A stretch of DNA of 64,000 nucleotides from Thiobacillus sp. 63-78 (lineage in GTDB: Bacteria; Pseudomonadota; Gammaproteobacteria; Burkholderiales; Thiobacillaceae), in NCBI GenBank assembly GCA_001899765.1, contig MKWM01000020.1, forward strand, positions 1 to 64,000, read 5' to 3'. The notes beneath the pieces were generated by a model. The model was not told the DNA's origin. It saw nothing but the letters and a program-made list of their open reading frames with translations, and ran no database searches. Both the position numbers and the translations under genes were made by a program. Each line of letters begins with the position of its first letter. Within the stretch, counting starts at the first letter, position 1. Below, in pieces: positions 1 through 9,562 of the stretch.

Positions 1-90
1 CACCCCTTCCCATCCCGAACAGGACGGTGAAACGCTCCCGCGCCAATGATAGTAGGCACTGCGCCTGTGAAAGTAGGTCATCGTCAGACT
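1..90 (+). rRNA. rrf: 5S ribosomal RNA, 3' portion
   Basis: The left edge cuts into a 5S rRNA. The conserved block with CCCATCCCGAACAGGAC, then GTGAAACG, then the 3' segment ending in GAAAGTAGGTCATCGTCAGACT, matches the 3' three quarters of betaproteobacterial 5S rRNA. The 5' end and the rest of the rRNA operon lie outside the window. The 3' end is placed at about 90 by pattern and could be off by a few bases. Two hairpins follow directly. Confidence 0.9.
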
Positions 91-102
91 CCTTACACCA
101 AT

Positions 103-169
103 CCCCCGACGTGTGTCGGGGGATCACACAGACTAACCCCCCCACCTGAATAGGAGGGGGCGTGTTTTT
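103..169 (+). terminator. Two-hairpin terminator of the rRNA operon
   Basis: A perfect 8-bp stem CCCCCGAC/GTCGGGGG with a 4-base loop occupies 103-122. A second stem pairs CCCCCACCT (139-147) with AGGAGGGGG (152-160), with one A-A mismatch and loop GAAT, and is followed by a run of five T at 165-169. The second hairpin has the form of a Rho-independent terminator. Both follow the 5S gene and would end rRNA transcription before it meets gltX, which comes from the other side. Confidence 0.8.
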
Positions 170-249
170 AATGATGCTGCCTAAATTAGCTGCTTCCCCC
201 CCGACTTGCTGAGTTCGTCGGGCACTACGCTGATTGACGTGCCTTAGTT

Positions 250-1668
250 TTAAGTCTTTGATCGACTGGCTTGTGCGGCTTGCAGCCCTGCTTTCAGGCG
301 CGCGACCACCTTGTCCTTGCCGATCAGTTCGAGCGTGGCGTCGATCGCCGGCGTCTGCGGTTCGCCGGTAACGAGCACGCGTACCGGCATCGCCAGCCTG
401 GGCATCTTGAGGCCGTGCGCGGCGAGCGTTTCCTTGAATGCGGCGCTGATCGCGCTGCGTTCCCAGTTCAACGCTTCGAGGCGGGCGGCGAGTTCGTTCA
501 AAGCGGGCAGCACCTCGGGGGTGACGTGCTGCGCCAGCAGTTCGGGCGTGGGATGCAGGGTGCGATAGAACAGCGTGGCGGCGTCGGCCAGTTCCACGAT
601 CGTCGCGGCGCGTTCCTTCACCAGCGCGCACACCGCGGCAAGGGCGGGGCCGCCGTCCGGATTGGCGCCATTGCGCAGCAGGAAAGGGCGCATCAGTTCG
701 GCCAGCCGCGCGTCGTCGGCTGCCTTGATGTACTGCTGGTTGAGCCAGCGCAGCTTCTCGGTGTTGAACTGGGCGGCCGACGGCGTGATGCGGTCGAGAT
801 CGAACCACTGCACGAACTGTTCGCGGCTGAAAATCTCGGCGTCGCCGTGCGACCAGCCGAGCCGCGCGAGGTAGTTGATCACGGCTTCCGGCAGGTAGCC
901 GTCCTCGAAATACTGCATCACCGACACTGCGCCATGGCGCTTCGACAGCTTGGTGCCGTCGTCGCCGAGGATCATCGACAAGTGGGCGTATTGCGGCACC
1001 GTCGCACCGAGCGCCCTGAGGATGTTGATCTGGCGCGGCGTGTTGTTGACGTGGTCGTCGCCGCGGATGACGTGGCTGATCCGCATGTCCCAGTCGTCGA
1101 TCACCACGCAGAAGTTGTAGGTCGGGGTGCCGTCGGCGCGCGCGATGATGAGGTCGTCGAGTTCGGCGTTGGAAAACTCGATGCTGCCCTTGACCAGATC
1201 CTTCCAGGCCACCGTGCCTTCGGCGGGGTTCCTGAAGCGCACCACCGGCTGCACCCCCGACGGCGGCACCGCCAGTTTCTTGCCGGGGTCGGGACGCCAG
1301 CGGCCGTCGTAGCGCGGCTTTTCACCGCGCGCGCGCTGCGCCTCGCGCATGGCGTCGAGTTCCTCCGTGCTGCAATAGCAGTGATAGGCCTGGCCTTTTT
1401 CCAGCATCTGCGCGATCACTTCCTTGTAGCGATACATCCGCTCCAGCTGGTAGAACGGGCCTTCGTCGTGCGCAAGGTCCAGCCAGGCCATGCCGTCGAG
1501 TATCGCCTGCACCGCCTCGGGGGTGGAGCGCTCGATATCGGTGTCCTCGATGCGCAGGATGAACTGGCCGCCGTGATGGCGCGCGAACGCCCAGGAAAAC
1601 AGCGCGGTGCGCGCACCGCCGATGTGCAGGTAACCGGTGGGCGAGGGGGCGAAACGGGTGCGGATCAT
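250..1668 (-). CDS. gltX: Glutamyl-tRNA synthetase
   Basis: Class I aminoacyl-tRNA synthetase of 472 residues that charges tRNA-Glu in the cytoplasm. The HIGH signature appears as HIGG near residue 15 ([19 protein letters not shown]), and the KMSKS loop as KLSKRHG near residue 240. The anticodon-binding helical domain fills the C-terminal third. The length fits bacterial GltX. The ATG at 1668 opens directly into the conserved [11 protein letters not shown] start, so the start is secure. It is convergent with the rRNA operon and divergent from tRNA-Val. The residues do not show whether it is discriminating or also charges tRNA-Gln. Confidence 0.97.
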   Translation of the reverse strand: MIRTRFAPSPTGYLHIGGARTALFSWAFARHHGGQFILRIEDTDIERSTPEAVQAILDGMAWLDLAHDEGPFYQLERMYRYKEVIAQMLEKGQAYHCYCSTEELDAMREAQRARGEKPRYDGRWRPDPGKKLAVPPSGVQPVVRFRNPAEGTVAWKDLVKGSIEFSNAELDDLIIARADGTPTYNFCVVIDDWDMRISHVIRGDDHVNNTPRQINILRALGATVPQYAHLSMILGDDGTKLSKRHGAVSVMQYFEDGYLPEAVINYLARLGWSHGDAEIFSREQFVQWFDLDRITPSAAQFNTEKLRWLNQQYIKAADDARLAELMRPFLLRNGANPDGGPALAAVCALVKERAATIVELADAATLFYRTLHPTPELLAQHVTPEVLPALNELAARLEALNWERSAISAAFKETLAAHGLKMPRLAMPVRVLVTGEPQTPAIDATLELIGKDKVVARLKAGLQAAQASRSKT

Positions 1669-1721
1669 GGTGGGGCCGTGCGGAAAAAAGGGCCTATTTT
1701 ACCGGATCGACCGCCGCAAAA

Positions 1722-1751
1722 TTGACCTTCCCCGCCGGGATGTGGTTTAAT
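1722..1751 (+). promoter_or_regulatory. Sigma-70-type promoter of tRNA-Val(CAC)
   Basis: TTGACC at 1722-1727 and TTTAAT at 1746-1751 are separated by 18 bases. The tRNA begins 13 bases after the -10 box, a short but plausible leader. Read by eye only. Confidence 0.55.
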
Positions 1752-1764
1752 TCGCGCCGCTTCG

Positions 1765-1839
1765 GGGCAGTTAGCTCAGCGGTAGAGCATCGCCTTCACA
1801 CGGCGGGGGTCACAGGTTCAAACCCTGTACTGCCCACCA
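1765..1839 (+). tRNA. tRNA-Val (anticodon CAC)
   Basis: The 7-bp acceptor stem pairs GGGCAGT with ACTGCCC, and an encoded ACCA tail ends at 1839. The D-arm TTAGCTCAGCGGTAGAGC, an anticodon stem TCGCC/GGCGG around loop TTCACAC, and a T-arm with GGTTCAAACCC are all present. The anticodon CAC reads GUG. Confidence 0.95.
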
Positions 1840-1981
1840 CCCGAACATTTCCCGTCTGGCTGCCAAGCCAGGCCGCCCGCTTCCACCAATCGATGCGGGT
1901 TTTCCATTGATCTCGCGATCACTGTCCGTCTGCCTCGATTGGTGTTGCCGCAAGCGCAACAGGCCGTCGCAGGAAACCACC

Positions 1982-3439
1982 ATGACTACTGAAACATCCG
2001 CAGCCAGCCCGGCTTTTGTCGAGCTTGGTCTGGCCGAACCCATTTTGCGTGCGATTCATGACGCCGGCTACACCACGCCCACCCCGATTCAGGCGCAGGC
2101 GATTCCGCAGGTGTTGGCCGGCGGCGACCTGCTCGCCGCGGCGCAAACCGGAACGGGGAAAACAGCCGGCTTCACCCTGCCGATCCTGCATCATCTGTCG
2201 ACCCGCGCCGCGCAGGCCGTGAAGCCGGGCCGCCCGCGCTGCCTGATCCTGGTGCCGACGCGCGAACTCGCCGCGCAGGTCGAGGAATCGGTCAAGACCT
2301 ACGGCAAATACCTCTCGCTCACCTCGATGGTGATGTTCGGTGGGGTCAACATCAATCCGCAGTTCAAGGCGCTGAAATCGCGCGTCGACATCCTGGTGGC
2401 GACGCCGGGGCGCCTGCTCGACCACTTGGGGCAGAAGACGGTGGACCTCTCCGGCGTCGAAATCCTGGTGCTCGACGAAGCCGACCGCATGCTCGACATG
2501 GGCTTCATCCGCGACATCAGGAAAGTGCTCGCGGTGCTGCCGCGCCAGCGCCAGAACCTGCTGTTTTCGGCGACCTTCTCCGACGAGATCCGCACCCTTG
2601 CCAACGGCCTCCTGCACAACCCGAAGAGCGTCGAAGTCGCGCGTCGCAACACCACGGTGGAGATCATCGAACAATCGATGCATCGGGTGCCGCAGGCGCA
2701 CAAGCGAGACCTGCTGGCGCATCTGATCAGGCACCACGACTGGCAGCAGGTGCTGGTGTTCACCCGCACCAAGCACGGCGCCAACAAGCTGGCTGAAAAG
2801 CTGGCCAAGGACGGCATTACTGCCGCCGCAATCCACGGCAACAAGAGTCAGGCGGCGCGCACCAAGGCGCTGGCGAACTTCAAGGACGGCAGCGTGCGGG
2901 TGCTGGTCGCCACCGACATCGCCGCACGCGGCATCGACATCGACCAGCTGCCGCAGGTGGTGAATTTCGAGTTGCCCAACGTGCCGGAAGACTACGTGCA
3001 TCGCATCGGCCGCACCGGCCGCGCCGGCACCACCGGCTCGGCATTGTCGCTGGTGGACGACGAGGAAATCGGTTATCTGCGCGACATCGAGAAACTGATC
3101 AAGCGTTCGATCGTGCGCGTCGAAGTCGAAGGCTTCACCCCACCGCCCAAATCCGAATTGATGTCCGACGAACGGCCGCCGCGCCCGCCGCAGGGACGCG
3201 GTGGGCAACGCCAGGGACAGAACGCCGGACAGCGCCCCGGTCAGGGCGCCAGGCAGGCGCAACCAGGTAACCGCAGTGCGCCGGGCCGCGCCCCGCAGGG
3301 AACGTCTGCAACGGGCCACGCAAAACCTGCCATTCGGTCCGCGCCCAACCGGGCCGCACCGAATCATCCGTCGCAGCCGCGCAAACCGCGTCCGCAGGCA
3401 GCCCTGTTCTCGGCCAAACCCGGTTCACGCGGGCATTGA
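1982..3439 (+). CDS. rhlE: DEAD-box ATP-dependent RNA helicase, RhlE type
   Basis: SF2 RNA helicase of 485 residues that unwinds RNA duplexes during ribosome assembly and RNA turnover. The motifs are complete and in order: Q motif with [10 protein letters not shown], motif I AQTGTGKT, Ia [29 protein letters not shown] and HRIGRTGR. The C-terminal ~110 residues are rich in Gly, Arg, Gln and Pro, a basic disordered RNA-binding tail typical of RhlE. The ATG at 1982 was chosen because AGGA lies 7 bases upstream. An in-frame ATG at 1907 would add 25 residues with no helicase similarity. A second paralogue lies at 62,092. Confidence 0.93.
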   Translation: MTTETSAASPAFVELGLAEPILRAIHDAGYTTPTPIQAQAIPQVLAGGDLLAAAQTGTGKTAGFTLPILHHLSTRAAQAVKPGRPRCLILVPTRELAAQVEESVKTYGKYLSLTSMVMFGGVNINPQFKALKSRVDILVATPGRLLDHLGQKTVDLSGVEILVLDEADRMLDMGFIRDIRKVLAVLPRQRQNLLFSATFSDEIRTLANGLLHNPKSVEVARRNTTVEIIEQSMHRVPQAHKRDLLAHLIRHHDWQQVLVFTRTKHGANKLAEKLAKDGITAAAIHGNKSQAARTKALANFKDGSVRVLVATDIAARGIDIDQLPQVVNFELPNVPEDYVHRIGRTGRAGTTGSALSLVDDEEIGYLRDIEKLIKRSIVRVEVEGFTPPPKSELMSDERPPRPPQGRGGQRQGQNAGQRPGQGARQAQPGNRSAPGRAPQGTSATGHAKPAIRSAPNRAAPNHPSQPRKPRPQAALFSAKPGSRGH

Positions 3440-3481
3440 TCGGGCTTGAGCGGCTTGAGCCGGGCGGGGACAATCGTCGCC

Positions 3482-5011
3482 ATGGATACGCTCGCCAGCT
3501 ACGACGAACTGCCCTACGACAGCCTGCCCCTGCCTGAAACCCAGCCGGATTTCCTCGCTGCGGTGGCGAAGCTGCATGGCTTCGATGCCCCCGACCCGGC
3601 GCAGGCACGCATTCTCGAACTCGGCTGCGCCGCCGGCGGAAACCTGATTCCCCTGGCGTGGCGTTGGCCGGGGGCTGAATGCGTGGGCGTGGAACTGTCG
3701 CGTGTGCAGGCGGAAGCGGGGACGGATTTCATTCGCCGCCTGGGCCTCTTCAACGCCCGCATCGTGCATGGCGATCTTGCCGTGCTGCCTGCCGGTCTGG
3801 GTGAATTCGATTACATCCTCGCACACGGCGTGTTTTCCTGGGTGCCGCCGACGATTCAGCGTGCCTTGCTCGACGTGTGCCGACGCCATCTGGCGCCGCA
3901 CGGCGTGGCCTATATCAGCTTCAACGTCACGGCGGGCTGGGCACGGCTGCTGCCCCTGCGCACGGCGCTGATCGAGCGTACTGCCGGCGGCCTGTCGGCG
4001 CCGGAGCGTTGTGCGGAAGCCCGGCGCGTACTGGACGAACTGGAAACCGAATGGACCGATCCGCTGCTGCTGAAGGAAATCGCCTATCTGAAATCAGCCG
4101 CGCCGTCCTACCTGTTTCATGAGTATCTTGCCGAATGCAACACGCCGATGCGGTTTGCCGAATTCGCCGCGCAGCTCGACGATCATGACCTGCGCTACCT
4201 CGGTGAGGCCGGGCCGCGTCACGCGGTGGTCGAGCTCGAGGATGCCTGGGGGCTGATTCCCGAAAGCATGACCGGCCGCTGGCTGGACGCCGAAGCAGCA
4301 CTCGACGAGGCGCACGCCGTCCGTTTCCGCAGGGCGCTGATCGCGCATGCCGATGCGCCGTGCGCCCAACCGCCGCAGAGCGACGCGCTGGCAGGACTGG
4401 CGTTCTACGCGGATCTGCGCAGTGATGACGAAATCGATCTCGAGGCGGCGAATGAACAGGTGTTTGTCGATCCGGCAGGCGGTACTTTCCCTGTCGTCCA
4501 TCCTGCCATGAAGGCTGCGGCGATGATTCTGTCGGCCGCCTACCCTGCTGCGCTGACCTATCCAGACCTGCTGGCGGCCACCCAACACGCGATGACCGAT
4601 TATGACGCCGCCGGAAATTTCGACGAGGCGGTTTTCAGGGAGGCCTTGTTTCCGTTGGTGATGGCGCATGGCGTGATGCCCAGCGTGGATACGATGCCGT
4701 ATGCGGCCGAACCGGCCGATCGTCCCTGTGCGCACGCCCTGGCGCGATTGCAGGCGAAGTCGCCCGGCTGGACGGTGAGCGGTGCGCGCCATGTGGCACT
4801 GGACCTGGATGCGCCCGGACGCAGGCTGCTGGGCCTGCTGGATGGCAGCCGTACGCTGGACGAGCTCACGGGTATTCTGCGCGACGAGTTGACCGATACG
4901 GCAGGCGGGCAGACGCTGGAAAGCGTCCAGGCCATGACACACCGGATGGTATGGTTGTTTGCGCGCCAGGGCTTGCTGACGGAACGGCCCGGCCCGCCCG
5001 GGCCACCATGA
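3482..5011 (+). CDS. Class I SAM-dependent methyltransferase with regulatory domain
   Basis: 509 residues. The SAM-binding Rossmann motif I is ILELGCAAGGNLIPLA near residue 40, followed by the acidic strand end ECVGVELS and a motif resembling EFDYILAHGVFSWVP. The middle and C-terminal parts match the layout of the family in which a methyltransferase is joined to a 'methyltransferase regulatory' domain, with a winged-helix-like tail (LLGLLDGSRTLDELTGIL). The substrate is not known from the sequence. ATG 3482 starts the conserved region; a TTG at 3446 in the same frame is less likely. It is convergent with the next gene, with one base between the stop codons. Confidence 0.8.
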   Translation: MDTLASYDELPYDSLPLPETQPDFLAAVAKLHGFDAPDPAQARILELGCAAGGNLIPLAWRWPGAECVGVELSRVQAEAGTDFIRRLGLFNARIVHGDLAVLPAGLGEFDYILAHGVFSWVPPTIQRALLDVCRRHLAPHGVAYISFNVTAGWARLLPLRTALIERTAGGLSAPERCAEARRVLDELETEWTDPLLLKEIAYLKSAAPSYLFHEYLAECNTPMRFAEFAAQLDDHDLRYLGEAGPRHAVVELEDAWGLIPESMTGRWLDAEAALDEAHAVRFRRALIAHADAPCAQPPQSDALAGLAFYADLRSDDEIDLEAANEQVFVDPAGGTFPVVHPAMKAAAMILSAAYPAALTYPDLLAATQHAMTDYDAAGNFDEAVFREALFPLVMAHGVMPSVDTMPYAAEPADRPCAHALARLQAKSPGWTVSGARHVALDLDAPGRRLLGLLDGSRTLDELTGILRDELTDTAGGQTLESVQAMTHRMVWLFARQGLLTERPGPPGPP

Positions 5012-5012
5012 T

Positions 5013-5510
5013 TCAACGGGGCGCCTGCCAGCAGTTGTTGCCGACCTGGACGGTCATGGAGAGTTGTTCGCTGTTGGGATACAGCACGTATTTGAGTCCG
5101 AGAAAATCCGACCCTTTGCGCCAGAACATCGCCAGCAGGTTTTCCTCTCCGCTGGCGATGACGCTGGTGTAGGGAATGACCTTGAGCGGGTTGCCGTAGA
5201 GGTTGGAGTAGTTCGACGCGATCGTGACGAAGTGACGGAAGTCCGGCGCGATTTCCTGGTCGAACGCCACCAGCTTGTCCTGGCAGAAGGTGAACAGGAA
5301 ACGGCGGCCGGTCGGGTTGCCGGACAGATCGTAGGCAAGCAGGCCGTCGTTGCCGACCGGCAGGGTCTTGTCGAAATTCCAGGTCTTGAGGGCCTGTTCG
5401 ACATCGCTGCGACTCATGCCGTTCCTGAATTCGCCGATTTCCCATGCCTGGGCGGGCAGGCCGAACAGCAGGCCGACAAGCAGGCAGCAGGCTTGCGTTC
5501 TGATCGTCAT
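5013..5510 (-). CDS. Exported protein of unknown function
   Basis: 165 residues starting at ATG 5510. The N-terminus MTIRTQACCLLVGLLFGLPAQA is a clear signal peptide, so the product should be periplasmic. The mature part begins WEIGEFRNGMSRSDVEQAL, a motif like that of small exported proteins whose 'GMS..EV...L' segment recalls SmpA/BamE-type folds, but the similarity is too weak to assign. No catalytic motif is visible. It lies downstream of the DUF4197 gene on the same strand. An upstream in-frame start at 5591 would put 27 residues before the signal peptide and was rejected. Confidence 0.7.
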   Translation of the reverse strand: MTIRTQACCLLVGLLFGLPAQAWEIGEFRNGMSRSDVEQALKTWNFDKTLPVGNDGLLAYDLSGNPTGRRFLFTFCQDKLVAFDQEIAPDFRHFVTIASNYSNLYGNPLKVIPYTSVIASGEENLLAMFWRKGSDFLGLKYVLYPNSEQLSMTVQVGNNCWQAPR

Positions 5511-5568
5511 GGCATGCACGCAGGGAGCGGGGTGGGCTGTCACGGTAACAAATTGCGGCACGGATGCG

Positions 5569-6330
5569 TCACTTGCCGCTGACGGCGCCAAAGACCTTTT
5601 TCAACAAGTCGCTGCCCGCCTGCAACGGATTGGCGCGGATGGCGGACTCTTTTTCCCCGATCAGGGTATAGAGCCGGTCGAGCGCCTGCTGCGTGACATA
5701 CTGCTCGATATTGGCCTGTTTCTTGTCAATCAGGCTGAATTGTGCGGCCATGCCGGCGTACTGGTTGTACTGCTGGGCCAGGCCGACCTTGTCGGTATTC
5801 GCCTTGACGATGGGTTCGAAGCGCTCAGTGAGCTTGGCCTCCGTCTTCCTGCGGAAGAAGTCGGTGGCCGAGGTCTGGCCGCCCGTCAGGATGCCCTTGG
5901 CATCCTCCAGCGTCATCTCCTTCACGGCCCCCACAAAAAGGGTCCTGGCCTCCGGCACCGCGGCTTCCGCCGCGCGGTTCATCGACAGCACCAGTTCGTC
6001 CGCCTGTTTGCCCATGCCGAGCAGGTGCATGGCCTTTTCGGCTTTCTGTAGGCTGGGCGGCAGAGGAATTTTCAGCGCGGCGTTGCCGAAGAAACCGTCT
6101 TTCTGGCCAAGCTGGGCGACGGCGGCGTCGGCACCGCGGGTCAGCGCCTCCTTCAATCCGGCGTTGATGTCGGCGTTGGAGAGATCATCGACACTGCTGG
6201 AAGACGGCTGGCCGGCAGGGTTGCCGATCGCACCCTTCAGCATGTCGCCCAGATTGAATGCATGCACAGGCAGGGCCAGGGCAAGGCCGGTGGCGAGAAT
6301 CATCCAGCGTCCTGAAATGGAAGCAGTCAT
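5569..6330 (-). CDS. DUF4197 family exported protein
   Basis: 253 residues with an N-terminal signal peptide (ILATGLALALPVHA, cleavage near residue 24). The mature region is helical and carries features I recognise from DUF4197: ALTRGADAAVAQLGQKDGFFGN, IPLPPSLQKAEK and a C-terminal ALDRLYTLIGEKESAIRANP. The family is periplasmic or outer-membrane associated and its function is unknown. It lies 24 bases downstream of the PhoH-type ATPase gene on the same strand, so the two are probably co-transcribed. Confidence 0.85.
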   Translation of the reverse strand: MTASISGRWMILATGLALALPVHAFNLGDMLKGAIGNPAGQPSSSSVDDLSNADINAGLKEALTRGADAAVAQLGQKDGFFGNAALKIPLPPSLQKAEKAMHLLGMGKQADELVLSMNRAAEAAVPEARTLFVGAVKEMTLEDAKGILTGGQTSATDFFRRKTEAKLTERFEPIVKANTDKVGLAQQYNQYAGMAAQFSLIDKKQANIEQYVTQQALDRLYTLIGEKESAIRANPLQAGSDLLKKVFGAVSGK

Positions 6331-6354
6331 GGTGTGTCTCCTTTGAGGTTCCGG

Positions 6355-7752
6355 CTACAGCACTTCTGCAGCATAGTCCGCCAGGCGCGAACGTTCGCCC
6401 CGTTGCAGCGTGACGTGGCCGTTGTGCGGCCAGCCCTTGAAATGGTCGACCACGTAGGTGAGGCCGGAGCTGCCTTCGGTGAGGTAAGGGGTATCGATCT
6501 GGGAAATATTGCCCAGGCACACCACCTTGGTGCCGGGGCCGGCGCGGGTGATCAGGGTTTTCATCTGCTTGGGCGTGAGATTCTGCGCCTCGTCGATGAT
6601 GAGGAACTTGTTGAGGAAGGTGCGGCCACGCATGAAGTTCAGCGACTTGATCTTGATGCGGGAACGGATCAGGTCCTGCGTGGCGGCGCGTCCCCATTCG
6701 CCGGCATCGTCGTCGCTCTTGTTCAGCACATCCAGGTTGTCTTCCAGCGCCCCCATCCACGGGGTCATCTTTTCCTCTTCGGTGCCGGGCAGAAAACCGA
6801 TATCCTCGCCGACCGGGACGGTGACGCGGGTCATGATGATTTCGGAATAGATCTTCTGGTCGAGCACCTGTGCCAGGCCGGCGGCCAGCGTGAGCAGGGT
6901 CTTGCCGGTGCCGGCCTGGCCGAGCAGGGTGACGAAGTCGATCTCGGGATCCATCAGCACGTTCAGGGCAAAATTCTGCTCGCGATTGCGCGCGGTGATG
7001 CCCCAGACGTTGTTCTTGTGGTGGCTGAAGTCGCGCACCGTCACGATCTCCGCCTGCTTGCCCTCGACCTTCAGTACCTTGGCATGGAGCGGATTAGGGC
7101 CTTCCTGAAAGACGAATTCGTTTGGCAACAAACTGGCGACCAGCGGCCCCTGGATGCGGTAGTGGGTCTGGCCGTTGGACTGCCACGACTCCATGCCCTT
7201 GCCGTGCGTGTCCCAGAAATCGGCCGGTAGCTCACGCAGGCCGGCGTACAGCAGGTCGGTGTCTTCCAGCACCTTGTCGTTGAAGTAATCCTCCGCGGGC
7301 AGGCCCAGCGCACGCGCCTTGATGCGCATATTGATGTCTTTCGACACCAGGATGACCTGACGCTTCGGGTAATGGTGGGACAAAAACAGCACGACGCCGA
7401 GGATCTGGTTGTCGACCTTGCTGGTCGGCAGGCTCAACGGAATGTCGCCGGTGATCGCCTGGGTCTGCAGAAATAGTCTGCCGGTGGCGGCGTTATGGCT
7501 GTGCGGCGCGAGCGGCACGCCTTCCTCGATGCTGTCGAGCTTGCTGACGATCTCGTCGAGGAAACGGCTGGCCTGGCGGGCGTTGCGCGAAACCTCGTTC
7601 ATGCCTTTCTTGTGCTGATCGAGTTCTTCCAGGGTGGCGATCGGCACATAGATATCGTGTTCTTCGAAGCGGAACAGACTGGTGGGGTCGTGCATCAGCA
7701 CATTGGTATCCAGTACGAACAGCTTGGTCTTGGTCGCGGCTTTTCTCGGCAT
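6355..7752 (-). CDS. PhoH-family ATPase with N-terminal PIN domain
   Basis: 465 residues. The N-terminal ~150 residues form a PIN nuclease domain (FVLDTNVLMHDP, VPIATLEELDQHK, VSKDINMRIKA) whose acidic residues are in place. The C-terminal half is the PhoH ATPase, with Walker A GQAGTGKT and Walker B-like FLIIDEAQNLTP. This PIN-PhoH (PhoH2) fusion is known as an RNA helicase/nuclease. ATG 7752 begins the conserved PRKAATKTKLFVLD; an in-frame ATG at 7794 is an alternative. It is the first gene of a likely three-gene minus-strand unit with DUF4197 and the small exported protein. Confidence 0.93.
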   Translation of the reverse strand: MPRKAATKTKLFVLDTNVLMHDPTSLFRFEEHDIYVPIATLEELDQHKKGMNEVSRNARQASRFLDEIVSKLDSIEEGVPLAPHSHNAATGRLFLQTQAITGDIPLSLPTSKVDNQILGVVLFLSHHYPKRQVILVSKDINMRIKARALGLPAEDYFNDKVLEDTDLLYAGLRELPADFWDTHGKGMESWQSNGQTHYRIQGPLVASLLPNEFVFQEGPNPLHAKVLKVEGKQAEIVTVRDFSHHKNNVWGITARNREQNFALNVLMDPEIDFVTLLGQAGTGKTLLTLAAGLAQVLDQKIYSEIIMTRVTVPVGEDIGFLPGTEEEKMTPWMGALEDNLDVLNKSDDDAGEWGRAATQDLIRSRIKIKSLNFMRGRTFLNKFLIIDEAQNLTPKQMKTLITRAGPGTKVVCLGNISQIDTPYLTEGSSGLTYVVDHFKGWPHNGHVTLQRGERSRLADYAAEVL

Positions 7753-7922
7753 ATACGGAATCGTTGACGATATCAGGGATGGAAAGGTAGTCATCCTACA
7801 TCAAGCCGAAGCCGGCTTGTCAGTCATGAAACCAGGCCGGAATCCCGTCCGGCAGTGCGGATTTGGCGGCGGATTTCTCAGTAGAATATTCGGCTTCCGG
7901 TTCGGGCCACGAAAAAGGCAAG

Positions 7923-8369
7923 ATGCACGCACTCCCCCACAGCCAGGGCACCCGTACGATCCGTCCGGGCCATTTCGCGCCCGCCTGCTGGCTTCTGCTG
8001 GTCTGGGCCTGGGCGCAGCCGCTCTGTGCCCAGGTGACCGCGCATATCCTGCTGCAGGATTCTCCGCTCGCCGGATTCCAATACCATGCGGGCAAGCAGG
8101 TGTGGTCGCGGATGCAGACAGGCGATGCGCTGGCGCTGATACGCGAGCCGGACAATATCCATGATGCCAAAGCGGTGCGGGTGGAATGGCGGGGCCACGT
8201 GATCGGCTACGTGCCGCGCCGCGAGAATTCCGACGTGGCGCGCCTGCTCGACCGGGGACAGGCGCTGGATGCGCGCATTATCCGTTTGTCCGATGTGCGT
8301 GACCCGTGGTCGCGGGTGCGGTTCGAGATCCTGATCCCCGTGCAACCCGCTGGGCAGGACGCACCCTGA
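7923..8369 (+). CDS. HIRAN-domain protein with signal peptide
   Basis: 148 residues. After an N-terminal hydrophobic segment ending LLLVWAWAQPLCAQ (residues ~22-38, signal-peptide-like), residues ~40-140 show the HIRAN pattern: GFQYHAGKQVW, LIREPDNIHDAKAVRVEWRG and IGYVPRRENSDVARLLDRG. HIRAN domains in eukaryotic HLTF/Rad5 bind DNA 3' ends. Bacterial stand-alone versions are uncharacterised. ATG 7923 was chosen because an upstream in-frame start (7863) would hide the signal peptide. It precedes tsaB by 39 bases. Confidence 0.75.
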   Translation: MHALPHSQGTRTIRPGHFAPACWLLLVWAWAQPLCAQVTAHILLQDSPLAGFQYHAGKQVWSRMQTGDALALIREPDNIHDAKAVRVEWRGHVIGYVPRRENSDVARLLDRGQALDARIIRLSDVRDPWSRVRFEILIPVQPAGQDAP

Positions 8370-8408
8370 AACGGATGAATGTCTGTGGCAACCGGTAAAA
8401 TCGCACGG

Positions 8409-9098
8409 ATGAAACTGCTCGTTCTCGATACTTCCACCGAATGGTGTTCGGCTGCGTTGTGGCTGGATGGCCGCATCCAGGCGAAGCGGGTGCTGGCAGA
8501 ACAGCGGCACAGCAGTCTGTTGCTGCCGATGGTGGATGAACTGCTGCGCGAGGCGGCCATCAGCCTGCATCAATTCGACGGGATCGGCTACGGGCTGGGG
8601 CCTGGCTCGTTTACCGGCCTGCGCATTGCCTGTGCGGTTACGCAGGGCCTGGCGTTCGGTGCCGATCTGCCGGTGGTCGGCGTCTCCACGCTGGAATCCA
8701 TCGCGGAGCAAGCGGGCGCGGACAGGGTGCTGACCGTGCTCGACGCGCGCATGGCCGAGGTCTACTGGGCCGCGTACGAACGTGACGATACGGGATGGCA
8801 CGCCCTGACGCCCCCGCAACTTGCGTTACCCGAGTCGGTCGCCATTCCCGGAACGGGTGACTGGGTCGGCGCGGGCAATGGGTTCGCCGCGCTGGGCGAC
8901 GTGTTGCGCCCACGCCTGTCGGCGCAATTGATGCGCATTGACGACACGCTGATGCCCGATGCCGCTGCGATGGCGCCGCTTGCCGCGCGTGCGTTCATGC
9001 GGGGCGAGGGCCTGGACGCCGCGTTTGCCGCGCCGATTTACCTGCGCGACAAGGTGGCGCTGACGATGGACGAACGTCGTGCGGGGCGCCCTGCATGA
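8409..9098 (+). CDS. tsaB: tRNA threonylcarbamoyladenosine biosynthesis protein TsaB
   Basis: 229 residues of the ASKHA fold. TsaB is the scaffold partner of TsaD in forming the t6A37 modification of ANN-decoding tRNAs. Diagnostic segments are LLVLDTSTEWCSAALW at the start, EQRHSSLLLPMVDELL, GYGLGPGSFTGLRIA near residue 65, and VLDARMAEVYWAAYE. ATG 8409 fits the family N-terminus exactly. The stop overlaps the rimI start by 4 bases (ATGA), so the two are translationally coupled, a common tsaB-rimI arrangement. Confidence 0.95.
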   Translation: MKLLVLDTSTEWCSAALWLDGRIQAKRVLAEQRHSSLLLPMVDELLREAAISLHQFDGIGYGLGPGSFTGLRIACAVTQGLAFGADLPVVGVSTLESIAEQAGADRVLTVLDARMAEVYWAAYERDDTGWHALTPPQLALPESVAIPGTGDWVGAGNGFAALGDVLRPRLSAQLMRIDDTLMPDAAAMAPLAARAFMRGEGLDAAFAAPIYLRDKVALTMDERRAGRPA

Positions 9099-9562
9099 GC
9101 GCCGTCTTCGAAATCGCCCATCATCTGCGCCCGATGGCCGAGGCGGATTTGCCGCGCATCCACCGGATCGAGCTGGCAAGTTATGAGTATCCATGGAGCC
9201 TGGGCAATTTCTCTGACTCGCTGAATGCGGGCTACAGCATGTGGGTACGCGAGGCCGAAGGTGAAATCATCGGCTACTATGCGTTGATGACGGCGGCGGG
9301 GGAAGCCCATCTGCTGAATCTCACCATTGCGCCGATATGGCGTCGCCATGGTCTCGGCCGTGACCTGCTCGAACACAGCCAGGCATGCGCCTGCGACCAC
9401 CGGGCTGACAGCCTGTTTCTTGAAGTGCGTATGTCCAATGCCATTGCCATCGCGCTGTATCGCAGCAGCGGTTTCGTCGATCTGGCGGTGCGTCGGGGCT
9501 ACTATCCGGCGCGCACGGGCCGCGAGGATGCGCTCATCATGAAAAAGGAACTGAGGTGTTGA
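9095..9562 (+). CDS. rimI: Ribosomal protein S18-alanine N-acetyltransferase RimI
   Basis: GNAT acetyltransferase of 155 residues. The acetyl-CoA loop is seen as IWRRHGLGRDLL (R/Q-x-x-G-x-G/A form) near residue 85, preceded by the beta-strand LLNLTIAP and followed by LFLEVRMSNAIAIALYRSSGF, which is characteristic of RimI. It acetylates the N-terminus of S18 and possibly other proteins. It overlaps tsaB by 4 bases and the next gene by 7 bases. Confidence 0.93.
   Translation: MSAVFEIAHHLRPMAEADLPRIHRIELASYEYPWSLGNFSDSLNAGYSMWVREAEGEIIGYYALMTAAGEAHLLNLTIAPIWRRHGLGRDLLEHSQACACDHRADSLFLEVRMSNAIAIALYRSSGFVDLAVRRGYYPARTGREDALIMKKELRC

Noticed and set aside
271..1725. Long open frame on the plus strand antisense to gltX
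   Set aside because: It is the mirror of a G+C-rich gene; its product is Arg/His/Gly-rich without any domain, and gltX on the other strand is certain.
3446..3481. TTG start adding 12 residues to the first methyltransferase
   Set aside because: ATG 3482 lies directly before the plausible N-terminus and the extension has no support.
5013..5510. Assignment of the small exported protein to the BamE/SmpA family
   Set aside because: Only a short GMS...V segment is similar; the rest does not align by eye.
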